Positions 1 through 6,727 of a DNA stretch of 9,085 nucleotides are shown here, one piece after another; within the stretch, counting starts at the first letter, position 1; the number at the start of each line of letters is the position of its first letter. Source of the DNA: Clostridia bacterium (GTDB lineage: Bacteria > Bacillota_A > Clostridia > Lachnospirales > Lachnospiraceae); the NCBI GenBank assembly GCA_012515365.1, contig JAAYYM010000352.1, positions 1 through 9,085 of the forward strand, written 5' to 3'. The notes below the pieces were generated by a model. That model searched no databases, had not been told where the DNA came from, and worked only from the letters and a program-made list of their open reading frames with translations. A program made the translations under genes and the position numbers.

Positions 1-1
1 A

Positions 2-589
2 GCAGCAGGTGGTACAGGCATTGTCTATCAGTGTGATGTTGCAGATGCAGATGCCGTAAAAGAAATGATTGATTTTACCATTAAGGAATATGGGAGTCTT
101 GATATTCTGGTGAATAATGCAGGAATTACAAAAGATAACCTGATCATGAGAATGTCAGAAGATGAATATACAAGTGTACTTGATACAAACTTAAAGGGAT
201 GTTTTCACACGATCAAGTTTGCTTCTAAACAAATGATGAAGCAACGCTATGGAAGAATCATTAATCTTTCCTCTGTATCCGGTATTTCCGGAAATGCCGG
301 ACAGCTAAACTATTCTGCAAGTAAGGCAGGACTGATCGGAATGACTAAGAGTGCAGCAAAGGAACTTGCCAGCAGAAACATCTGTGTCAATGCAGTAGCC
401 CCTGGCTTGATTGAAACTGAAATGACAGAGGTTTTGTCTGATACAGTTAAAGAAAACCTGCTTAGCCAGATCCCTATGAAACGAGCAGGCAAGCCTGATG
501 AAGTGGCACAGGTTGTGTTATTCCTTGCATCATCACAGGCATCATATGTGACCGGACAGGTAATCGCTATAGACGGCGGAATGCTTTAA
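2..589 (+). CDS. fabG: 3-oxoacyl-ACP reductase FabG, 5' end outside window
   Basis: NADPH-dependent short-chain dehydrogenase that reduces 3-oxoacyl-ACP to 3-hydroxyacyl-ACP in the cytosolic fatty-acid elongation cycle. The frame is open from base 2, giving 195 residues; FabG is usually about 246, so some 50 N-terminal residues with the TGxxxGIG cofactor loop lie upstream. Visible SDR signatures are a CDV motif after the second Rossmann strand, NNAG (about 116-127), the catalytic Asn of DTNLKG (188-190), Ser of LSSVSG (272-274), and Tyr (311-313) and Lys (323-325) of YSASK. The PG-IETEM loop and the C-terminal GQVIAIDGGM are also typical. An internal ATG at 65 is not a plausible start because conserved sequence precedes it. 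It is followed after 34 nt by fabF. The SDR family is broad, but the match to FabG and the operon leave little doubt. Confidence 0.95.
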   Translation, partial: AAGGTGIVYQCDVADADAVKEMIDFTIKEYGSLDILVNNAGITKDNLIMRMSEDEYTSVLDTNLKGCFHTIKFASKQMMKQRYGRIINLSSVSGISGNAGQLNYSASKAGLIGMTKSAAKELASRNICVNAVAPGLIETEMTEVLSDTVKENLLSQIPMKRAGKPDEVAQVVLFLASSQASYVTGQVIAIDGGML

Positions 590-613
590 CAGATGGTTTA
601 AACAGAGAATATT

Positions 614-618
614 GGAGG
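614..618 (+). promoter_or_regulatory. Ribosome binding site that fixes the fabF start
   Basis: GGAGG lies 5 nt before the ATG at 624. An in-frame TTG at 612 would overlap this site and add four residues (MEDV) foreign to FabF proteins, so ATG 624 is preferred. Confidence 0.85.
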
Positions 619-623
619 ATGTC

Positions 624-1859
624 ATGAAGAGAAGAGTTGTTATCACAGGTTTAGGTGCAATCACACCAATTGGCCATAATGTAGCAGATTTCTTTACAGA
701 AATAAAAAAAGGAACGATAGGGTTTGCACCAATCACACACTTTGATGCAAGTGATTATAAATGTCATCTTGCCGCAGAAGTAAAGGATTTTGATCCGAAA
801 GAATATATGGATTTTAAGACAGCAAAGAGAATGGAATTGTTTTCACAATATGCAGTCATTGCAACGAAAGAAGCAATGGCGGATGCCGGTCTTAATATGG
901 AACAGGAAGATCCGTACCGTGTGGGATGTGCAGTTGGCAGTGGTGTCGGAAGCCTTCAGGCAATGGAACGTGAGCATCTAAAGCTGATAGAAAAGGGACC
1001 CAATAGAGTAAATCCTTTATTAGTACCTATGATGATTACGAATATGGCGGCAGGAAATGTGTCTATTCAGTTTGGATTGAAGGGAAAAAGTATCAATGTC
1101 GTAACCGCTTGTGCCTCAGGAACTAATAACATCGGTGAAGCATTTCGTACCATTCAATATGGTGATGCAGATGTGATGATAGCAGGTGGCAGTGAGGGTA
1201 GTGTGACACCGATCGGAATCGCTGGATTTACAGCACTTACCGCATTGTCAAGCTGCGATGATCCTAAAAAGTGCTCCATTCCGTTTGATAAAAACAGAAG
1301 CGGTTTTGTAATGGGAGAGGGAGCAGGAATTTTAGTACTTGAAGAACTTGAACATGCAAAAAAACGTGGCGCAAGGATTTATGCAGAGGTAGTGGGCTAT
1401 GGAAATACATCCGATGCTTATCACATCACATCTCCGGCAGAAAACGGAGAAGGCGCTGCAAATGCTATGCTAGCAGCCATCAATGATGCAGGAATCAAGA
1501 AGGAAGAGATTACGTATATCAATGCACACGGAACGAGTACACATCATAATGATCTCTTTGAAACCAGAGCCATCAAACTAGCATTTGGTGCTCATGCTAA
1601 TCAGATAAAAATCAACTCAACCAAGTCTATGATCGGACATTTGCTGGGTGCAGCAGGTGCAGTAGAACTGGTTACCTGTGTCAAAGAGATTCAGGAAGGT
1701 TTTATCCATGCGACAGTCGGTTATGAAACCCCGGATGAAGAAATGGATCTTGATTATTGCAAGGAGTCTAAACAGATGAAAATCAAATATGCATTAAGCA
1801 ATTCATTAGGGTTTGGCGGACATAATTCCAGCATCCTGATCAAGGAAATGGAGGACTAA
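624..1859 (+). CDS. fabF: 3-oxoacyl-ACP synthase II (FabF)
   Basis: Elongating condensing enzyme: a decarboxylative Claisen condensation of malonyl-ACP with acyl-ACP, in the cytosol. The 411-residue length is normal. The thiolase-fold Cys-His-His triad is intact: C163 in [10 protein letters not shown]302 in NAHGTST and H339 in [12 protein letters not shown]. The protein opens with [15 protein letters not shown] and ends with a GFGGHN glycine loop (about 396-401), both FabF hallmarks. The Cys-His-His set and the GTST motif separate it from FabH, which has Cys-His-Asn. The start is ATG 624, set by the ribosome binding site at 614-618. The stop is one base before the fabZ start, so the two are probably translationally coupled. 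In many Firmicutes accB lies between fabF and fabZ; it does not here. Confidence 0.97.
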   Translation: MKRRVVITGLGAITPIGHNVADFFTEIKKGTIGFAPITHFDASDYKCHLAAEVKDFDPKEYMDFKTAKRMELFSQYAVIATKEAMADAGLNMEQEDPYRVGCAVGSGVGSLQAMEREHLKLIEKGPNRVNPLLVPMMITNMAAGNVSIQFGLKGKSINVVTACASGTNNIGEAFRTIQYGDADVMIAGGSEGSVTPIGIAGFTALTALSSCDDPKKCSIPFDKNRSGFVMGEGAGILVLEELEHAKKRGARIYAEVVGYGNTSDAYHITSPAENGEGAANAMLAAINDAGIKKEEITYINAHGTSTHHNDLFETRAIKLAFGAHANQIKINSTKSMIGHLLGAAGAVELVTCVKEIQEGFIHATVGYETPDEEMDLDYCKESKQMKIKYALSNSLGFGGHNSSILIKEMED

Positions 1860-1860
1860 T

Positions 1861-2295
1861 ATGTCAGTGATGAATACAGAGCAGATCATGGAAGTGATTC
1901 CACACAGACAGCCATTTTTGCTGATTGATACGATAGAGGAATTAGAACTCGGAATACGTGCAGTAGGAAAAAAGTGCGTAACCTATAATGAATCTTTTTT
2001 TGCAGGACATTTTCCAGGTAAGCCAATCATGCCGGGCGTTTTGATCATTGAAGCACTGGCGCAGGTTGGCGCAGTTGCAATGCTTGCGAAGCCTGAAAAT
2101 AAGGGTAAATATGCGATCTTTGCAGGAATCAGTCAGGCAAAATTTAAAGGACAGGTTGTGCCGGGTGATGTGTTGATGTTAGAAACACAGATTATAAAGG
2201 TAAAAGGACCGATCGGAATGGGCAGTGCAAAGGCAACCGTAGATGGAAAGCTTGTGGCTAAAGCCGAACTGACTTTTGCAATTCAAGATCAATAA
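1861..2295 (+). CDS. fabZ: 3-hydroxyacyl-ACP dehydratase FabZ
   Basis: Hot-dog-fold dehydratase converting 3-hydroxyacyl-ACP to trans-2-enoyl-ACP. The 144 residues match the usual length of 140-150. The N-terminal [11 protein letters not shown] segment, the catalytic His50 in [14 protein letters not shown] and the catalytic Glu64 in LIIEALAQ are all present; His plus Glu marks FabZ, whereas FabA uses His plus Asp. The chosen ATG lies 1 nt after the fabF stop, with GGAGG at 1850-1854 at 6-nt spacing. A second in-frame ATG at 1870 is possible but is poorly placed for that site. It is followed by a 41-nt gap that contains a small hairpin, then the fused carboxyltransferase gene. accC, which often follows fabZ, is missing here. 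Confidence 0.96.
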   Translation: MSVMNTEQIMEVIPHRQPFLLIDTIEELELGIRAVGKKCVTYNESFFAGHFPGKPIMPGVLIIEALAQVGAVAMLAKPENKGKYAIFAGISQAKFKGQVVPGDVLMLETQIIKVKGPIGMGSAKATVDGKLVAKAELTFAIQDQ

Positions 2296-2308
2296 TGAGG
2301 TATAAAGA

Positions 2309-2325
2309 GGACAGATAGATTGTCC
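2309..2325 (+). repeat. Small inverted repeat abutting the accDA ribosome binding site
   Basis: GGACA at 2309-2313 and TGTCC at 2321-2325 form a 5-bp stem, extendable by one G-U pair. The next six bases, GGGAGG (2326-2331), are the ribosome binding site for the ATG at 2337. The hairpin could affect ribosome access, but the stem is short and could be chance. Confidence 0.45.
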
Positions 2326-2336
2326 GGGAGGCAGAA

Positions 2337-3998
2337 ATGGGGAAACCAGTTGAGATATTATCCGACGATTTGATCAAATGCAGCGCATGTGAAACAAAGG
2401 TTTCAAAAGTGCAGGCAACAGAACTTAATTATGCATGTCCAAAATGTGGTGCATATTTCAGGGTAAAGACAAAAAACAGAATTCGTATGGTAGCAGATCC
2501 AAAATCATTTCGTGAGTGGTTCAAGGAGATGCCTCGCAGTAATCCGCTTTCATTTGAAGGCTATGAAGAAAAGCTAGAGGAAACAACGCAAAAGACAGGA
2601 TTACAGGAAGGTGTAACAATCGGACGCGCTGAAATATGGGGACGTGAGGTTGTACTTGGTGTCTGTGATTCTAAATTTATGATGGGAAGCATGGGGCATG
2701 TTGTAGGAGAAAAGATTACGAGGGCATTTGAACGTGCCACAGAATTAAAGCTTCCGGTGGTTTTATTTTGCTGTTCAGGTGGTGCAAGAATGCAGGAAGG
2801 AATCGTGTCTTTGATGCAGATGGCGAAAACCTCAGCAGCCTGCAAGAAGCACTCGGATGCTGGCCTTTTATACATTTCAGTGTTGACAGACCCGACGACA
2901 GGAGGCGTGACAGCAAGCTTTGCCATGCTAGGCGACATCATTTTGGCAGAACCGGGAGCATTGATCGGATTCGCCGGTCCACGAGTGATCGAGCAGACAA
3001 TCGGACAAAAGCTTCCGCAGGGATTTCAACGCTCTGAATTTTTACTGAAGCATGGTATGGTAGATGCAATCGTGAGAAGAGAAAATCTACGAGAGACGTT
3101 GTTTCTTCTTTTAAAGATGCATGCAACAGATGGAAAAGTAGCAGCCTTTCATGAATTGAGTGAAATCGATGAAAGACCAAGCGAATTGATCAGAGAGCGT
3201 GCGCAGAAGGCGAAAGTGAAAACGGTATGGGATAAGGTGAAAGCGGCGAGAGCTATCACAAGACCGTCGGCACTAGATTATATTGATGGCATTTTTGACC
3301 ATTTTATAGAATTACACGGAGATCGATATTACGGAGATGATGCTGCAATTATAGGTGGAATTGCCTTCCTTTCAGAACAACCGGTCACGGTTGTAGGCAT
3401 ACAAAAAGGGCGTAACGGAAAAGAATGTGTGGAACGTAATTTCGGCATGCCCTCTCCGGATGGATATCGAAAAGCAATCCGACTGATGAAACAGGCAGAA
3501 AAGTTTGGCCGTCCGATTATCACGTTTGTCAATACTTCCGGAGCATTTTGCGGTTTGGAGGCAGAAGAACGTGGTCAGGGAGAAGCAATTGCCAGAAATC
3601 TCTATGAAATGTCTTCCCTAAAGGTACCGGTACTTTGTCTGATGATCGGTGAAGGAGGAAGTGGCGGTGCGCTTGCACTGGCTGTCGGTAATGAAGTATG
3701 GATGATGGAAAATGCAACGTACTCAATTTTATCGCCGGAGGGCTTTGCTACTATTTTATGGAAAGACAGTAAACGCTGCAAGGAAGCAGCGGAAGTTATG
3801 AAGATTACAGCGGATGATCTGATCAAGCTTCACATCATTGAGAAAATTGTACCTGAATATGGTGGAGCAGATGATATTACAATAGGAGCAATCTCTATGT
3901 TTTTAAAGAAGCATATTAAAGATTTCTTGAAGAAATATGAGAGTATGAGTGGAGAGGAAATCGCATGGCAGCGCATTGAACGCTATCGTGCTATATAG
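2337..3998 (+). CDS. accDA: Fused acetyl-CoA carboxylase carboxyltransferase, beta (AccD) + alpha (AccA)
   Basis: Transfers the carboxyl group from carboxybiotin on AccB to acetyl-CoA, giving malonyl-CoA, the committed step of fatty-acid synthesis. One uninterrupted frame of 553 residues holds both subunits. Residues 1 to about 265 are AccD: a Cys4 zinc ribbon (C15, C18, C34, C37), SGGARMQEG at 147-155 and [15 protein letters not shown] at 186-200. After a charged linker (about 266-295), AccA runs to the end: [24 protein letters not shown] at 367-380, [14 protein letters not shown] at 409-422, [10 protein letters not shown] at 438-447 and SPEG at 466-469. Separate subunits would total about 600 residues; the N-terminal helical segment of stand-alone AccA (roughly 45 residues) appears shortened into the linker. 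The usual TPGAYPG loop reads TSGAFCG (400-406). There is no stop, internal ribosome binding site or frameshift at the junction. A good GGGAGG precedes the ATG. The required accB and accC are elsewhere. Confidence 0.95.
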   Translation: MGKPVEILSDDLIKCSACETKVSKVQATELNYACPKCGAYFRVKTKNRIRMVADPKSFREWFKEMPRSNPLSFEGYEEKLEETTQKTGLQEGVTIGRAEIWGREVVLGVCDSKFMMGSMGHVVGEKITRAFERATELKLPVVLFCCSGGARMQEGIVSLMQMAKTSAACKKHSDAGLLYISVLTDPTTGGVTASFAMLGDIILAEPGALIGFAGPRVIEQTIGQKLPQGFQRSEFLLKHGMVDAIVRRENLRETLFLLLKMHATDGKVAAFHELSEIDERPSELIRERAQKAKVKTVWDKVKAARAITRPSALDYIDGIFDHFIELHGDRYYGDDAAIIGGIAFLSEQPVTVVGIQKGRNGKECVERNFGMPSPDGYRKAIRLMKQAEKFGRPIITFVNTSGAFCGLEAEERGQGEAIARNLYEMSSLKVPVLCLMIGEGGSGGALALAVGNEVWMMENATYSILSPEGFATILWKDSKRCKEAAEVMKITADDLIKLHIIEKIVPEYGGADDITIGAISMFLKKHIKDFLKKYESMSGEEIAWQRIERYRAI

Positions 3999-4006
3999 GA
4001 AAAAAT

Positions 4007-5065
4007 ATGGAAATAAAGTCACTTAAAATCGGAAATCTATCAGCATTCCCCCCTGTTATACAAGGAGGAATGGGCGTGGGTGTCAGCCTTTCTTCTCTTG
4101 CAGGAGCAGTAGCAAAGGCAGGCGGTATCGGGATTCTGTCCACTGCCCAGATCGGTTATCAGGAGCCTGAGTTTTCAACAAGACCAATCGAAACAAATTT
4201 AAAAGCGATCGGAGAGCAGATAAAGAAAGCAAGACAAATTGCACCAAAAGGAATTATAGGTGTTAACATTATGGTTGCTACGCAGCGTTATCCGGAATAT
4301 GTAAAAGCATCAGTTGATGCAGGTGTAGACGTGATCATATCAGGTGCAGGACTGCCAATGGAACTTCCAGAGCTTGTAAAAGGAAGTACGACAAAGATTG
4401 CTCCTATTGTATCAGGAGTAAAGGCGGCGAAGCTGATTTGTAAGTATTGGAAAAAGAAATATGACAGACTACCGGATTTTATTGTTATTGAAGGTCCTAT
4501 GGCTGGAGGACATCTGGGATTTCATATGGAGGAACTCGTACAGTACCAGAAAGATCCCAAAGCATATCATTCTGAAATCTCTAGTGTGATAGATTTTATC
4601 AGAGAATTAGAACTCATAGAGAATGTAAAAATCCCGGTTGTTGTTGCCGGTGGTATTTTTACGAGAGAGGATATGCTTAACATGCTTGCATTAGGTGCAG
4701 ACGGTGTACAGATCGCGACGAGATTTGTCACTACTTATGAATGTGATGCACCACAGTCCTTCAAAGACGCTTATCTGAATGCAACCAAGGATTCGATTAC
4801 GATCACCAAAAGTCCGGTCGGAATGCCAGGAAGAGTGATTCAAAATGAGTTTATTGAACGTGTGAAAAAGGAACGGATACCGATTGAACATTGCAGATGT
4901 TGTGTTTCGACCTGTAAAAAGACTGAAACGCCTTATTGTATCACGGATGCATTGATACGTGCCGTGACTGATCAGACGGATGAAGCTGTTGTGTTCTGCG
5001 GAGCGAACGCATGGAAATGCAGTAAAATGGAGCATGTAGCAGATATTATGCAAGAATTTAAATGA
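4007..5065 (+). CDS. FMN-dependent nitronate monooxygenase / FabK-like protein, possible enoyl-ACP reductase
   Basis: A 352-residue TIM-barrel flavoprotein of the 2-nitropropane dioxygenase/FabK superfamily. Seen: N-terminal PPVIQGGMGVGVS, GVNIMVA (85-91), ISGAGLP (111-117), EGPMAGGHLGFH (162-173) with the conserved His169, AGGIFTREDM (214-223) and GADGVQIATRF (230-240), typical FMN-binding and phosphate-gripping loops. A Cys-rich tail follows (C296, C298, C299, C303, C311, C331, C338). FabK reduces enoyl-ACP with NAD(P)H, whereas nitronate monooxygenase oxidises nitronates. As I remember it, the tail matches the clostridial nitronate-monooxygenase-like subfamily better than streptococcal FabK, which is about 324 residues and lacks it. 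The place between accDA and fabH argues for a fatty-acid role. The ATG lies 8 nt after the accDA stop with only a weak AGGA, so coupled translation is likely. The family is certain; the reaction is not. Confidence 0.85.
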   Translation: MEIKSLKIGNLSAFPPVIQGGMGVGVSLSSLAGAVAKAGGIGILSTAQIGYQEPEFSTRPIETNLKAIGEQIKKARQIAPKGIIGVNIMVATQRYPEYVKASVDAGVDVIISGAGLPMELPELVKGSTTKIAPIVSGVKAAKLICKYWKKKYDRLPDFIVIEGPMAGGHLGFHMEELVQYQKDPKAYHSEISSVIDFIRELELIENVKIPVVVAGGIFTREDMLNMLALGADGVQIATRFVTTYECDAPQSFKDAYLNATKDSITITKSPVGMPGRVIQNEFIERVKKERIPIEHCRCCVSTCKKTETPYCITDALIRAVTDQTDEAVVFCGANAWKCSKMEHVADIMQEFK

Positions 5066-5076
5066 TATACGTATCA
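5063..5076 (+). repeat. Inverted repeat TGATA-N4-TATCA before fabH, possible operator
   Basis: The arms TGATA (5063-5067) and TATCA (5072-5076) are perfect and flank TACG. The element overlaps the stop codon of the FabK-like gene and lies 35 nt before the fabH start. Its size would suit a MarR-family dimer, but no convincing promoter is visible beside it and the match to any known FabT site is not established. Confidence 0.35.
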
Positions 5077-5098
5077 AATTAGAAGACAGATATAGATT

Positions 5099-5103
5099 GG
5101 AGA
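5099..5103 (+). promoter_or_regulatory. Ribosome binding site that fixes the fabH start
   Basis: GGAGA is spaced 8 nt from the ATG at 5112. An in-frame TTG at 5097 overlaps this site and would add five residues (MEIQF) not typical of FabH, so 5112 is chosen. Confidence 0.75.
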
Positions 5104-5111
5104 TACAATTC

Positions 5112-6089
5112 ATGTCAGTAAAAATCGTTGGAACAGGCAGTTTTCTGCCAGCACATATTGTAACAAATGAGGATCTTTCAAACATGATGGACACGTCAGA
5201 TGAATGGATCAAAAGCAGGACAGGGATAGAAACAAGACATCTGGCAAAGGATGAGACAACGACAGGGATGGCGATCGAGGCAGCAAAAAAAGCTCTCGCA
5301 AATGCAGATCTAGAAGCTGCAGATCTTCAATTGATCATTGTCGCAACCGTATCAGCCGATCATCTGTTACCATGTACCTCTTGTGAAGTTCAGGCAGGTC
5401 TAGGGGCGGATCAGGCAGTTGTTTTTGATATTAATGCTGCATGTACAGGTTTCTTGTATGCGTTACAGATCGCAAGAGGAATGTTAGAAAGTAATCTTTA
5501 TCAGAATGCACTGATCATAGGTGCTGAAACACTTTCAAAGATTATGGACTGGAATGACAGAAGTACCTGTGTGTTATTTGGAGACGGTGCTGGTGCAGCA
5601 ATTCTTAAAAATGACCCGGACGATCACGGAGCATCAGGTATCAGAAGTTGTTTTCTGGGTGCAGATGGTAAAAGAGGGGAAGCGTTATCCTGCCATAACA
5701 GAAGCAACAATAACATACTGACTCATATGGAACAGAAAATTGATTATGTGAAAATGGATGGGCAGGCGGTATATAAATTTGCTGTAAAAACAGTACCGGC
5801 TACTATTCTGGAAGCTTTGTCAGAAGCAGAAACAGAGATTGATGAGATCAAATATTTTGTTTTGCATCAGGCAAATATGCGAATTATTGAGTCTGTAGCA
5901 AAGAGACTGGGAGTTTCTATGGAAAAATTTCCTGTTAATCTAAACCGAAATGGTAATATTTCGGCAGCCAGCGTTCCGATTCTGCTGGATGAAATCAATC
6001 AAGAGGGTCTCCTTAATCCGGGCGATAAAATTATATTAGCTGGATTTGGCGGCGGACTGACGTTCGGGGCATCAGTTGTTGTCTGGTAA
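5112..6089 (+). CDS. fabH: 3-oxoacyl-ACP synthase III (FabH)
   Basis: Initiating condensing enzyme: joins an acyl-CoA primer to malonyl-ACP to give 3-oxoacyl-ACP, so it sets the starter unit and chain type. The 325 residues are of normal length. The Cys-His-Asn triad is intact: C111 in NAACTGFLYAL, H252 in LHQANMRI and N282 in GNISAASVP. Other FabH marks are the N-terminal VGTGSFLP, SDEWIKSRTGIETR (29-42), the FGDGAGA loop (156-162) and the C-terminal GFGGGLTFGA. It follows the FabK-like gene after 46 nt. In streptococci and clostridia fabH is normally the second gene of the cluster, after the MarR regulator; here it is last of the biosynthetic genes and the regulator comes after it. Straight-chain versus branched primer preference cannot be told from the sequence. 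Confidence 0.97.
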   Translation: MSVKIVGTGSFLPAHIVTNEDLSNMMDTSDEWIKSRTGIETRHLAKDETTTGMAIEAAKKALANADLEAADLQLIIVATVSADHLLPCTSCEVQAGLGADQAVVFDINAACTGFLYALQIARGMLESNLYQNALIIGAETLSKIMDWNDRSTCVLFGDGAGAAILKNDPDDHGASGIRSCFLGADGKRGEALSCHNRSNNNILTHMEQKIDYVKMDGQAVYKFAVKTVPATILEALSEAETEIDEIKYFVLHQANMRIIESVAKRLGVSMEKFPVNLNRNGNISAASVPILLDEINQEGLLNPGDKIILAGFGGGLTFGASVVVW

Positions 6090-6108
6090 AAGCTTGTACA
6101 TACGGGTG

Positions 6109-6137
6109 TTGAGATAATTTGTTGCTTAGTGTATAAT
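6109..6137 (+). promoter_or_regulatory. Sigma-A-type promoter for the FabT-like regulator
   Basis: TTGAGA at 6109-6114 (5 of 6 to TTGACA) and a perfect TATAAT at 6132-6137 are separated by 17 bp. Transcription would begin near 6144, leaving a leader of about 26 nt before the ATG at 6170. The regulator can thus be expressed apart from the operon. No clear terminator separates it from fabH, so read-through is also likely. Confidence 0.75.
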
Positions 6138-6169
6138 GAGAATACATAGAAAATGGATGGTGTAGGGCA

Positions 6170-6604
6170 ATGGATCTGAATCAATACTTAAATGAAATAC
6201 TGGTCGCTTTGTTTCAGAATATTATGGATATAGAAGAAAAAGCATTGATTACAGAAGAGTTTAAGGATATTACAATCAATGATATGCATGTGATTGAGGC
6301 AGTCGGTGTAGAGGAACCAAGGACTATGTCAACGGTTGCAGGCACATTATCCGTAACAGTCGGAACGTTGACGACTGCCATCAATGGACTTGTGAATAAA
6401 GGGTATGTTGAACGACTTTCTTCTAAAAAGGACAGGAGAGTCGTTTTGTTGACGTTAACAGAGCGTGGCGTGAAGGCATATAACCATCACATGGATTTTC
6501 ATGATCATATGATTCAGTCAATTTTAAGCGAACTTGATCAAGAGGAAAGGGTCGTTTTGTCAACTACGTTACTAAAATTGGAAAAATATTTAAAGGAACT
6601 ATAA
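6170..6604 (+). CDS. fabT: MarR-family transcriptional regulator, FabT-like
   Basis: A 144-residue winged-helix dimer, probably the repressor of this fatty-acid cluster. In streptococci FabT binds long-chain acyl-ACP as corepressor. Seen: an N-terminal dimerisation helix (about 1-24), FKDITINDMHVIEAVG (31-46), the recognition helix near 62-77 (VTVGTLTTAINGLVNKGYVE region) and the wing with DRR at 88-90 (KKDRRVVLLTLTERG). FKDI, MH, a TxTTxxNxL core and KGY-ER are what I recall of FabT. No in-frame start exists between the stop codon at 6137 and the ATG at 6170. The ribosome binding site is weak (AGGG too close, GGTG at 6159-6162), so expression may be low. Residues E22/E23, H40, H107 and H111 resemble the zinc-site spacing of AdcR, a related MarR protein. 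Regulation of the adjacent operon is inferred from family and position. Confidence 0.85.
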   Translation: MDLNQYLNEILVALFQNIMDIEEKALITEEFKDITINDMHVIEAVGVEEPRTMSTVAGTLSVTVGTLTTAINGLVNKGYVERLSSKKDRRVVLLTLTERGVKAYNHHMDFHDHMIQSILSELDQEERVVLSTTLLKLEKYLKEL

Positions 6605-6612
6605 AAATTGCT

Positions 6613-6640
6613 TTTCCATTATTCTGAAATGTGTTACAAT
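6613..6640 (+). promoter_or_regulatory. Probable extended -10 promoter for bactofilin-pyrH-frr
   Basis: TACAAT at 6635-6640 is preceded by TG at 6632-6633, an extended -10 (TGnTACAAT). A weak -35, TTTCCA (6613-6618), lies 16 bp upstream. Transcription would begin near 6647, giving a leader of about 80 nt. A 9-base direct repeat overlaps the -10. The alternative -35, TTGCTT at 6608-6613, has a 21-bp spacer and is too far. Confidence 0.55.
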
Positions 6641-6654
6641 GTGTTAGTGTTGGT

Positions 6655-6684
6655 ATGGATACATTGCTTTTTTTGTGTATCCGT
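6655..6684 (+). repeat. Hairpin in the bactofilin leader with a T-rich loop
   Basis: GGATACA (6657-6663) pairs with TGTATCC (6676-6682); one U-G and one A-U pair extend the stem to 9 bp. The 12-nt loop holds the run of seven T (6668-6674). Because the T run is in the loop, not after the stem, it is not a standard intrinsic terminator for the upstream regulator gene. A role in leader RNA stability is possible. Confidence 0.5.
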
Positions 6685-6727
6685 TCATTTGAGGGTAACA
6701 GAAAATACAATTAATGGAGGATGAGGT

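Noticed and set aside
585..606. Near-direct repeat TTTAACAGA / TTTAAACAGA with the palindrome GTTTAAAC between fabG and fabF
   Set aside because: Short, AT-rich and without a promoter nearby; no reason to prefer it over chance, although it could be scanned for conservation.
612..614. TTG as the fabF start
   Set aside because: It overlaps the GGAGG site; ATG 624 is correctly spaced and gives the conserved FabF N-terminus.
1521..1560. THHND in place of TPxND after the FabF catalytic HGTST motif
   Set aside because: The catalytic His is intact and I recall this variant as common in clostridial FabF proteins.
4691..5212. Minus-strand open frame of 173 codons over the FabK-like gene and the fabH start
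   Set aside because: It is antisense to two well-supported genes, has no recognisable domain and no convincing upstream ribosome binding site.
6440..6560. Ten-base repeat GTCGTTTTGT at 6440-6449 and 6551-6560 inside the regulator gene
   Set aside because: Both copies encode similar RVVL segments; explained by coding sequence.
6657..6682. Intrinsic terminator after the regulator gene
   Set aside because: The T run is in the loop and none follows the stem in either direction, so it does not fit.
6629..6724. Possible 31-residue hydrophobic peptide ending 3 nt before the bactofilin start
   Set aside because: Its ATG lies upstream of the predicted transcription start and has no ribosome binding site, and the sequence coincides with the promoter and hairpin.
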